Shown in pieces: positions 23,198 to 29,749 of a stretch of 29,844 bases of DNA (position 1 is the first letter of the stretch; each line of letters opens with the position of its first letter). The notes under the pieces are model-generated. The model had not been told where the DNA came from, did no database searches, and saw nothing but the letters and a program-made list of their open reading frames with translations. This DNA comes from a virus, in IMG/VR virus record IMGVR_UViG_3300010354_000399, positions 1-29,844 of that record. The stretch is one strand, 5' to 3'. Both the position numbers and the translations under genes were made by a program.

Positions 23198-23798
23198 TAT
23201 TAATTTGGTATGTATTAAAACTTAGCACTATTCTTTCCTCACTTTTATTAACTTCTAGTCCTCCATGCTTAAGCCAACTAGGAAATAAAAATAAATCACC
23301 AATATTTGGTTTTAAAAAATAGTAGGAAAAATTATAAATGTTTTCGTGTCCCGGTTTACATTCAATAAATTCAATAAATGGATTTGGGTTATCAAACACA
23401 ATACTACTACTATTTTTATCAACTTTTAAGTACAGAGCTCCTGACATTAAAGATGCAGCATGAACATGTCCTCTTAACGAAGAATTAGGTTTTTGAACGT
23501 TTATCCAAGAATTGCTAATCTTAAATTCATTACAGCCATATGTATTGGAATAATGATTTAATCTGTCTGTTAATTTACTTTTTATGTCAAGAAAAGAGTC
23601 AATTAAATCTAAGTCTTGGATTCCTAATAGAGATGCGTTATAAGATGAACCACCCTGACTATTATCAATCAGAGCATTATGCTGACTTAATCTATTCACA
23701 TCTAAGTTTTTTAATATTAATTCACATTCTGATTTTGTTAGAAAATTTTCTGTAACTTGGACTAGAATAGGGAATAAGTCAAAGTTTTTTGTTATCAT
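23190..23798 (-). CDS. 2OG-Fe(II) oxygenase (2OG-FeII_Oxy_5-like)
   Basis: 202 aa. SWINVQKPNSSLRGHVHAASLMSGALYL is the family block (HVH). GDLFLFPSWLKHGGLEV...RIVLSFNTY supplies the distal His and 2OG-binding Arg. The N-terminal 70 residues are helical (FLTKSECELILKNLD). First of three in tandem. No Shine-Dalgarno sequence; the ATG is 5 nt after the CCA of a small hairpin at 23804-23855. Confidence 0.86.
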   Translation of the reverse strand: MITKNFDLFPILVQVTENFLTKSECELILKNLDVNRLSQHNALIDNSQGGSSYNASLLGIQDLDLIDSFLDIKSKLTDRLNHYSNTYGCNEFKISNSWINVQKPNSSLRGHVHAASLMSGALYLKVDKNSSSIVFDNPNPFIEFIECKPGHENIYNFSYYFLKPNIGDLFLFPSWLKHGGLEVNKSEERIVLSFNTYQINNV

Positions 23799-23803
23799 AT
23801 TAA

Positions 23804-23855
23804 TGGTTAACAGTCTCTAGTGTAGTGTTAGTGCTCACGACAAGACTGTGCTAAC
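23804..23855 (-). other. Short acceptor-like hairpin ending in CCA
   Basis: On the minus strand ACAGTC (23849-23844) pairs exactly with GACTGT, and flanking GTTA with TAAC, leaving a 2-nt bulge. The 3' strand continues to ACCA, 5 nt before the ATG of the oxygenase at 23798. The position copies that of the four tRNA/tRNA-like leaders, but no T or anticodon arm is visible. The GNAT-like stop codon lies in its 5' strand. Confidence 0.35.
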
Positions 23856-24291
23856 TAGAAATTACATATTCGTAATTTATAGTATCCGCATTCTCACGTA
23901 GGATGACGGCACCATTATTTAAATGAAAGCGTCTGGCCATTTCTGTTTTTGGACTAAGAGTTACGAATCTTTTAACATTTTTATTATTATTTTTTATATG
24001 ATTGACAGTGTCTAAAAGCAATTCTCTGCCTTTCCCTGCTCTGTAACTCCAAATAGTATAAAAAATAGCGTTGCCGGGCTCGTCAGTGTTTTCAAATAGC
24101 TGATCTTCGTCTTCAGGAATTTTATTTTGAAAACTAACACAGGTAATAGCAGTGGCTATATCTAATTCTCTGTTCAGGTATATTCCTCTGTTTTTACCAA
24201 TCCGTTGTTCTTGAGGAATATGGGGACGAATGGGGTCTTCCCTTATAAGTTTTAGAAAGTTGTCAGTGATATCCCTAATAATATAAAGCAT
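23851..24291 (-). CDS. GNAT-like acetyltransferase
   Basis: 146 aa. IFYTIWSYRAGKGRELLLDTVNHIK resembles the acetyl-CoA-binding strand/helix of GNAT proteins (RxGxGxxLL, here with AGKGREL). FVTLSPKTEMARRFHLNNGAVILRENADTINYEY matches the final motif B. Similar proteins occur in marine phages. The substrate may be an amine on a sugar, protein or base. It follows the 64-aa gene by 3 nt and ends inside the CCA hairpin. Confidence 0.72.
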   Translation of the reverse strand: MLYIIRDITDNFLKLIREDPIRPHIPQEQRIGKNRGIYLNRELDIATAITCVSFQNKIPEDEDQLFENTDEPGNAIFYTIWSYRAGKGRELLLDTVNHIKNNNKNVKRFVTLSPKTEMARRFHLNNGAVILRENADTINYEYVISS

Positions 24292-24294
24292 TAT

Positions 24295-24489
24295 CTATAT
24301 ACTTATACGTAATCTATTTAACTCTTCAGAAGTCAGAAACATTTCATATTTTTTTTGATATTCATTAGGATTTTTCGCGCCTTTCCATTTTGTGTAAAAA
24401 ATAACACTAATTTTTCCTATATCATAAGCAGGAATAGTAGTTTCTATAAATGTTTGATATCCGTCAGTTTCACTAATTAAAATTTTCAT
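24295..24489 (-). CDS. Small hypothetical protein
   Basis: 64 aa, unrecognised (MKILISETDGYQTFIETTIPAYD; C-terminal helix MFLTSEELNRLRISI). Its ATG overlaps the oxygenase stop (ATGA) and the next gene follows after 3 nt, so translation as part of the operon is likely. No signal or catalytic motif. Confidence 0.65.
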   Translation of the reverse strand: MKILISETDGYQTFIETTIPAYDIGKISVIFYTKWKGAKNPNEYQKKYEMFLTSEELNRLRISI

Positions 24490-25037
24490 TTTGGTAATAT
24501 ATTAAAGTTAATTGCTATTCTAGATACTGTATCTGTTTGTGATGAACTATTGTGATAAGTGTGTCCGTCAAATAGTATCATTTTATTTTCTTCAGGGAAT
24601 ATTTCTTTCTGTATGGTCAACGTAGGTTCAACTCCTTCTACAAATTTTTCGTTATAGAATTGTGTCACGCCGTCGCAATTAGTAAAATAAAGTAATGCTG
24701 TGTAGTGAGGTTCTGGGTAATCTACGTGCGGTCTATGATAATGAGTTTTTTCTGTAGCAGTTATCAAGCCTGCTCTCACCCTCAGCACTTTAGCCAATGG
24801 AAAACCTATATCATAACAGAACATGGCTATGGACATAAGACAAAAGTGAGATAATGGTTCTAAAGATACTTGGCCTCGGTCATCGTCTAGAAAAATTACA
24901 TTAGAAAAACTTGATCCATATATATCTTTATCTCCGTCCGTTGTCTCGCCAAATGCCCAAGCAAAATAATTAGATGTTATCTCTTTTTTTATTTTTTCAT
25001 ACAGTACAGGATGAATAGCGTTTGTTTTTACTATCAT
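24486..25037 (-). CDS. 2OG-Fe(II) oxygenase directly after tRNA-Val
   Basis: 183 aa. THYHRPHVDYPEPHYTALLYFTNCDG holds the HxD pair (HVD). MILFDGHTYHNSSSQTDTVSRIAINFN holds the distal His and Arg. Very similar in layout to 11250-11795, so they are paralogs. No Shine-Dalgarno sequence; the ATG is 6 nt after the CCA of tRNA-Val. Confidence 0.87.
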   Translation of the reverse strand: MIVKTNAIHPVLYEKIKKEITSNYFAWAFGETTDGDKDIYGSSFSNVIFLDDDRGQVSLEPLSHFCLMSIAMFCYDIGFPLAKVLRVRAGLITATEKTHYHRPHVDYPEPHYTALLYFTNCDGVTQFYNEKFVEGVEPTLTIQKEIFPEENKMILFDGHTYHNSSSQTDTVSRIAINFNILPK

Positions 25038-25043
25038 AAATTA

Positions 25044-25119
25044 TGGTGGACGGTGAGAGTCTCGAACTCCCGACATTCGCGGTGTAAACGCGACGCTCTT
25101 CCAACTGAGCTAACCGTCC
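25044..25119 (-). tRNA. tRNA-Val (UAC)
   Basis: 76 nt with encoded CCA. Acceptor GGACGGT/ACCGTCC is perfect; the D arm contains TAGCTCAGTTGG, the anticodon loop is TTTACAC (anticodon UAC, reads GUA), and the T arm is GGGAG TTCGAGA CTCTC. Its first G is the last base of the TAG stop of the omega gene, and its CCA is 6 nt before the next ATG. Confidence 0.96.
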
Positions 25120-25355
25120 TATTTAACCTTTCGCAAGTACTCTGGACCTACCAGTTTACATTGTACATCCAGCAATGCGCTAACTGGAGCACATTCGTGT
25201 TCTGTTTTTTCATTTGCTTTATTACGTTTACTAATTTCTCGCGATCTAGCAGCAGCCGCAAGAACTAAGTTAAATCTATTACCATGCATTTGTGCAACGC
25301 ATTGATCAAAATCAATGGTTGTGCCTCTACTTAATTTTACCTTGTTCATCGACAT
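25119..25355 (-). CDS. RNA polymerase omega subunit-like protein
   Basis: 78 aa. GNRFNLVLAAAARSREISKRN (residues 25-45) matches the conserved omega signature NRFxLVLxAAxRARE, preceded by a helix FDQCVAQMH as in RpoZ (VEKIGNRFDLV in E. coli). Bacterial omega chaperones the beta-prime subunit and influences sigma choice and ppGpp response. Length is close to RpoZ (about 70-90). A phage copy could replace host omega and redirect RNA polymerase. The start may be Met1 or Met3, the latter overlapping the previous TGA by 4 nt. It is co-transcribed with tRNA-Val. Confidence 0.8.
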   Translation of the reverse strand: MSMNKVKLSRGTTIDFDQCVAQMHGNRFNLVLAAAARSREISKRNKANEKTEHECAPVSALLDVQCKLVGPEYLRKVK

Positions 25356-25474
25356 TCACCTATAGTTGGATTCCACGCTGTCATACAGACAGGACCTATA
25401 TCAATAAAAATCCCTGCTAATAATAGTATAAAAAATAATGCTATAATAAAATTTTCTGATGTTTGCTTTTTCAT
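25346..25474 (-). CDS. Single-span membrane peptide (42 aa)
   Basis: 42 aa from the ATG at 25474 (MKKQTSENF), preferred over an upstream ATG because AAGGAA stands 8 nt before it. One hydrophobic helix (IIALFFILLLAGIFIDIG) is followed by a short tail with two Cys (VCMTAWNPTIGECR). It may be an inner-membrane peptide with a periplasmic disulphide. It ends inside the omega gene start. Confidence 0.72.
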   Translation of the reverse strand: MKKQTSENFIIALFFILLLAGIFIDIGPVCMTAWNPTIGECR

Positions 25475-25484
25475 AATTATTTCC

Positions 25485-26066
25485 TTAAATTGGAATCCAA
25501 TGATTAAAACCGAAGTGTATTTTTTCTGCTGGAACCATATCAAACGCTATAGTAATACGATCTTCATGGATGTCAGTCCACGGATATGTTCTATGGAAAT
25601 CTCCTGCGCTTTTACTAATAACTATTTGGTTGTTTTTGTTTTCTATATCTATTATCTTTCCATCGTTAAGTTTATATGTTGTAATCGTATTCTCACCGTT
25701 CACACAATAAAAGCCATGATATGCTTCAAATTCAGGTATCCAATGATTATGCCAATCTATAAATTGCTGTTCTTTAAAAATGTTTATCCAACATTGTATG
25801 TAGTATGGTCTATTCGTTTTTTCAATGCTTCTAAATAAGTGTTTTAGTGAAAAGTATAAATCATAAAACCCAGGAAATGGATACATTAATAAATTATAGT
25901 GTTCGTAATATTTGGTTGTTTCAGGTGCTTCTACACTATAACTAGATACAAAATTTGGTATAACTGAATTTTGAACTACATCATTTACTCTATAAACAGA
26001 AGATTTAATTATGTTTAGGTCCAACGCTAGTTGTTCGGTATAAACATAGTTTTCAAATATTTTCAT
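25485..26066 (-). CDS. 2OG oxygenase-like protein directly after tRNA-Thr
   Basis: 193 aa. CWINIFKEQQFIDWHNHWIPEFEAYHGFYCV matches the W-x-N...WHxH block. SAGDFHRTYPWTDIHEDRITIAFDMVP gives the distal His and Arg. N-terminal helices resemble the other members. The first metal pair is HNH rather than HxD, as in the 2OG-FeII_Oxy_5-like group. No Shine-Dalgarno sequence; the ATG is 6 nt after the CCA of tRNA-Thr. Confidence 0.78.
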   Translation of the reverse strand: MKIFENYVYTEQLALDLNIIKSSVYRVNDVVQNSVIPNFVSSYSVEAPETTKYYEHYNLLMYPFPGFYDLYFSLKHLFRSIEKTNRPYYIQCWINIFKEQQFIDWHNHWIPEFEAYHGFYCVNGENTITTYKLNDGKIIDIENKNNQIVISKSAGDFHRTYPWTDIHEDRITIAFDMVPAEKIHFGFNHWIPI

Positions 26067-26072
26067 AGAAAA

Positions 26073-26147
26073 TGGTGCTGAATGTCGGATTCGAACTGAC
26101 GACCTACCGCTTACAAGGCGGTTGCTCTACCACTGAGCTAATTCAGC
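26073..26147 (-). tRNA. tRNA-Thr (UGU)
   Basis: 75 nt with encoded CCA. Acceptor GCTGAAT/ATTCAGC, D arm with TAGCTCAGTGGTAGA, anticodon stem ACCGC/GCGGT with loop CTTGTAA (anticodon UGU, reads ACA), T arm with GTTCGAATC. The predicted transcript begins 2 nt upstream of base 1. Confidence 0.96.
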
Positions 26148-26155
26148 ATATAAAA

Positions 26156-26184
26156 AGTATATAATAATAAGATTGTTGTGTCAA
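26156..26184 (-). promoter_or_regulatory. Promoter of the tRNA-Thr/oxygenase operon
   Basis: Minus strand: TTGACA (26184-26179), 17 bp, TATACT (26161-26156). Predicted +1 is 26149, two bases before the mature tRNA 5' end. Confidence 0.85.
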
Positions 26185-26217
26185 TATTTAATCTAATCAA
26201 TTCGCCCAAATAATATT

Positions 26218-26778
26218 TTACCATAGCCATGAAACAAAACTATATCTTGTTCCCTGTGTAATAGGAGTTACTCTATGAGGAAATAAAAAGTTTGAAGGAA
26301 AAATTAAAATATCACCAGGCATAAAGTTCACTGTTTTATCATTGAATAATATTAAATCTCCACCCGAGTCACTGTTTTGAAGACAGCCTAATATCGAAAG
26401 GATTGGAATACCGCGCCTTGTTCCATCAAATAATGTAGTTATATGATCACAGTGATTCTTCATTTCGGTTCCTACAGTATATTTGTTAAACCTAGGTCGA
26501 ACGATCCCTTCCCATTTACTAAACCAAGAGAAACCTAATTCTTTTTGATACTCGTCTACACAATTAATTATAGCGTCTTTGAGCAAGTTACTGGTAGATG
26601 TATCTACCATAGAAACATAACAGTCAGACTCATTGCTAAATTTTTCCTTTTTAATATTGTCATAATACCAATGTCGTACAAACTCGTTGTTTTCTAATTC
26701 CTGTATTGTTTGCTGACAGGTTGAAGTGTTAAAAGTTTTTTTATACTGTTTAACATAATAATATAAATTAGTGTTCAT
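26218..26778 (-). CDS. Prolyl-4-hydroxylase-like 2OG-Fe(II) oxygenase
   Basis: 186 aa. EMKNHCDHIT supplies HxD (His-Cys-Asp). GIPILSILGCLQNSDSGGDLILF is the central strand pair. GDILIFPSNFLFPHRVTPITQGTRYSFVSW supplies the distal His and the Arg, as in prolyl hydroxylases and PKHD-type proteins. The most canonical oxygenase of the island. The ATG overlaps the preceding stop (ATGA). Confidence 0.88.
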   Translation of the reverse strand: MNTNLYYYVKQYKKTFNTSTCQQTIQELENNEFVRHWYYDNIKKEKFSNESDCYVSMVDTSTSNLLKDAIINCVDEYQKELGFSWFSKWEGIVRPRFNKYTVGTEMKNHCDHITTLFDGTRRGIPILSILGCLQNSDSGGDLILFNDKTVNFMPGDILIFPSNFLFPHRVTPITQGTRYSFVSWLW

Positions 26779-27380
26779 TTAAAAATAATATTACCTGCTA
26801 TGCTTATTCTTAATTCATCTGACGTATAAAAAGGATAAACAGAATGTGGTAGATATGAGGGAAACATTATTAATTTCCCTTCATACGTTTTATCAACATT
26901 AACGGTATGATTTCTAATCATGCCATTTAATTGATTAAAATGAAACATAAATCTAGCATTAGAGCTGACACTGCTAGATATACTGTTTTCTAGGTTATCT
27001 TCGTCAGAAAGTTTGTACGGAATTTTAATCCACAAGACCCAGCTTAGATCAGAATTATGAACATGGATAGGATTAAATTCATGTCGTTTCTGTAAATTTA
27101 CCCACGCATCGTGTTTTAGTATAACACGTTTTGGGTAATTAAAATATTCTCCGTAGCGCAGAGCGAATAATTCTAGAAATGTTTGAAATTCATTCGGTAA
27201 TTCAAATTCATATTCTTTTGATATATGACCTACCAAGTTCTTGTTATATGATTTAGGTAGACTATTAGTAGGATTTAAAATTTGTCTATCAATAGTGAGA
27301 TTAATTGTTTCAAACAATGTGTCAGGTATTCTAGTCTCTAGTATACCAGGATTGTTTAATTTAATTTCTTTATAGTCCAT
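26775..27380 (-). CDS. 2OG-Fe(II) oxygenase directly after a tRNA-like RNA
   Basis: 201 aa. AWVNLQKRHEFNPIHVHNSDLSWVLWI is the W-x-N...HxH-xS block. LIMFPSYLPHSVYPFYTSDELRISIAGNI gives the distal His and Arg. Long N-terminal helical part. No Shine-Dalgarno sequence; the ATG is 5 nt after the CCA of the RNA at 27386-27480. Confidence 0.85.
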   Translation of the reverse strand: MDYKEIKLNNPGILETRIPDTLFETINLTIDRQILNPTNSLPKSYNKNLVGHISKEYEFELPNEFQTFLELFALRYGEYFNYPKRVILKHDAWVNLQKRHEFNPIHVHNSDLSWVLWIKIPYKLSDEDNLENSISSSVSSNARFMFHFNQLNGMIRNHTVNVDKTYEGKLIMFPSYLPHSVYPFYTSDELRISIAGNIIFK

Positions 27381-27385
27381 GATTT

Positions 27386-27480
27386 TGGTAGTAGGTAAAG
27401 GTTACGATCCTTTCCGTTCCAGCCCATCTGACCAGTCTCCAGAGTTTATAAGTCTCCGCCGCACACCAGTGCTACCTACC
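27386..27480 (-). ncRNA. tRNA-like RNA with encoded CCA, atypical fold
   Basis: 95 nt. Acceptor GGTAGGT/ACCTACT (one G-U) plus ACCA; T arm AAAGG ATCGTAA CCTTT is perfect in the stem but has A in place of the first loop T. The D arm would be GCAC/GTGC with only a 4-nt loop. The best anticodon stem CGGAG/CTCTG leaves a 9-nt loop ACTTATAAA, centred on TAT. About 25 nt separate it from the T stem (class II-like). It might be a divergent Ile(UAU) or Tyr-like tRNA, or a tRNA mimic acting as an mRNA leader. Confidence 0.65.
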
Positions 27481-27488
27481 ATATCTTT

Positions 27489-27517
27489 ATTATAAATTAA
27501 TTGCTTCTCTTTGTCAA
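27489..27517 (-). promoter_or_regulatory. Perfect-consensus promoter of the tRNA-like RNA/oxygenase unit
   Basis: Minus strand: TTGACA (27517-27512), 17 bp, TATAAT (27494-27489). Predicted +1 is 27482, two bases before the acceptor stem. It overlaps the end of the halogenase fusion gene. Confidence 0.88.
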
Positions 27518-29749
27518 TATACCTTGAACATACTGAAGATGATCTACACTGGTTTCAAAATCTACAAGTTTATTCTGATGCATTTTGATAGCCATTAATC
27601 TAGAGATATCTAACATATTTCTGTTTTTGAGATCTGTTCTCCAACTGTCTTTGTTAATCTTTTTTAATCCATTTGCTACTCTAATGTAGTTGCCATAGTG
27701 AAATATTATGCCCGGTGTACTTCGGTTTGATAAAATATCGTAGGTGACTTTTTCTTCTAAATCTCTTACCTCTTTGGGCACTGTGTTAGTCATGTATTTC
27801 CAAAATTCGCTATCAGTTCGATTGGTAGTATAACAAAATCTTAAGTACAAATAAACATTATCATAAAAATCTTGCATGTGTTTGTTGTACTGAACCACGT
27901 CATGGTTGAAAATATTAAAGTTAAATACTTCGATAAAATGTTTTGTTTGTACTACAACATGATGTATATTAGTGGCCTCTAATGGTTCAGTAAACCCACT
28001 AGCCAGACCTACGGCAATACAATTTCCTACCCATTGCTTTCGCCAATATCCGCTTCTAAAGCCTAGTACTTTTGTTTTATTAGCTAAAGTATTATGGCCA
28101 TAATTTTGATTCAAAAAAGTTTCAAAGTTATGAAATGCCTTGTCATCGTCTAAAAATTCGCTACAATACAAGTATCCTGTACCCCAACGATTGCTTAAAG
28201 GAACCTGTAATATCCATCCTTGGTCGCTAGCTTCAGACGTTGTAAACGTAGGTTGTTCACTAAACCTCCAAGGCAACGGGTTTGGGATACATTTATCTAA
28301 AGGCAACCAATCTTTTTTATCTACCCAATCTTTTGTAAGATGTTTAAACAACACATACTGAAATCCGCTAGCATCTACGAAGAAATCACCCTGTATCATA
28401 CGACCGTCTTTAAGTATAACAGATTCTATAATATCTCCAGACTTAATTACATCTTGAACTACACCGTCTACTATAGTAAGTTGATCCTTATAGCCATTCT
28501 CTAAAAATTTACTAAAAAGGGTAGCGTCGATATGTAATGACTGAGACTTGTTTGTATCTATAGGGATTCTACTGGATTCCATAAAATATTTGCTATAAGT
28601 TGAGTCGTTATCGTACATATCATGGACTATATCGTAGGCCGCCTCATATAAATTTCCACTAGGATCCATTTGTATTTGGCTAAAGTTGTGGTAGTAGTAC
28701 CCTCCGTCATTTAACCAGTTTTTAAACTGTAATCCTAATTTTACTGTAGCATTAACGTTGGCAATCATGTCTTCCCTAGTGATACCTAGATAATTTAGAA
28801 AGGTATATATAGCAGGAGTTAAACTTTCTCCTACACCGATTCCGGGATTTTTATGATCATATACTACTGTAACATCTACTAGATTACCCCAATACCGTTT
28901 GAATAGAGTAGCTGTCATCATACCAGCTGTACCACCACCTACAATAACAAATCTATATTTTTTCATTGTTTCTTCTTTCGTATAGTTCTTGTAAAAATCA
29001 AACGTATTGATATCTATATTCCTTGATTGATTATAACACATATCAAAAAAATCTCTATCTGTTATTTTGCCAAAAGTTTTTTCTTTTTGAGTTTTCATAG
29101 CCTGTATATAATCATGACCCCAAACATTAGTTTGCATATGTTTGGTATAGATATCGTTGTTAAATGTACTATAATTTGGGTTAAAGAGTTTAGGATCTAG
29201 TCTTTTACTACCGGGCATACTAGAAATAAATCCTGCGCCACAAATATAATTTACATGACTGCTATTAATTGGTACATGAGGAATTGAATCAGACCTAGTT
29301 AACTCTTTACAATCAAATTCCCTAAGTCGTCGTAGACTTTCGTTTATAGCCGTAAAAAAAAACTTATTTTTTTCAGTTGCGGCCATTAAGAAATTTTCCA
29401 GTGTATCTGTTCTATCAGAATTATTCCCCACTATACAAACGTCATGATCTAGCAAATTATAAAAGTCTTTGTAACAATATACATCTAGATCAAGATATAT
29501 TCCACCATAAACATAAAGAATCATTAATCTAGCTATATCTATTTTGATTATTTCTAATGGACACGTTTTCCATAAGTTATAATATTCTGAGAAATTGGTT
29601 TTGACAAATAAATCAGTTTCGTCATGACTCCAAAACATATGCTGATAGTTCGGCAGATTATCTAAAACGCTTTGATTACATTTAATCCATAATGTATGCC
29701 AAAGGTCCTTTTCCTTTGGACCCATTTGATGAACTATTTTAGGTATCAT
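27497..29749 (-). CDS. Fusion: GT32-type glycosyltransferase + flavin-dependent halogenase
   Basis: 750 aa. Residues 1 to about 255: IPKIVHQMG start and ARLMILYVYGGIYLDLDV (DxD at Asp87/Asp89) define a GT32/Gly_transf_sug domain. Residues about 264-750: FVIVGGGTAGMMTA (FAD motif 271-276), VGESLTP, NATVKLGLQFKNW (Lys337 aligns with the catalytic Lys of tryptophan halogenases), GWILQVP (512-517) in place of WxWxIP, and GLASGFTEPLEATNIH (Glu591 aligns with the catalytic Glu). Phage halogenases are known (VirX1 of a cyanophage), but I do not know this fusion. The ATG overlaps the upstream stop (ATGA). Confidence 0.87.
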   Translation of the reverse strand: MIPKIVHQMGPKEKDLWHTLWIKCNQSVLDNLPNYQHMFWSHDETDLFVKTNFSEYYNLWKTCPLEIIKIDIARLMILYVYGGIYLDLDVYCYKDFYNLLDHDVCIVGNNSDRTDTLENFLMAATEKNKFFFTAINESLRRLREFDCKELTRSDSIPHVPINSSHVNYICGAGFISSMPGSKRLDPKLFNPNYSTFNNDIYTKHMQTNVWGHDYIQAMKTQKEKTFGKITDRDFFDMCYNQSRNIDINTFDFYKNYTKEETMKKYRFVIVGGGTAGMMTATLFKRYWGNLVDVTVVYDHKNPGIGVGESLTPAIYTFLNYLGITREDMIANVNATVKLGLQFKNWLNDGGYYYHNFSQIQMDPSGNLYEAAYDIVHDMYDNDSTYSKYFMESSRIPIDTNKSQSLHIDATLFSKFLENGYKDQLTIVDGVVQDVIKSGDIIESVILKDGRMIQGDFFVDASGFQYVLFKHLTKDWVDKKDWLPLDKCIPNPLPWRFSEQPTFTTSEASDQGWILQVPLSNRWGTGYLYCSEFLDDDKAFHNFETFLNQNYGHNTLANKTKVLGFRSGYWRKQWVGNCIAVGLASGFTEPLEATNIHHVVVQTKHFIEVFNFNIFNHDVVQYNKHMQDFYDNVYLYLRFCYTTNRTDSEFWKYMTNTVPKEVRDLEEKVTYDILSNRSTPGIIFHYGNYIRVANGLKKINKDSWRTDLKNRNMLDISRLMAIKMHQNKLVDFETSVDHLQYVQGILTKRSN

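Noticed and set aside
25011-25268. Plus-strand ORF across tRNA-Val
   Set aside because: It is the antisense of tRNA-Val and of the omega gene.
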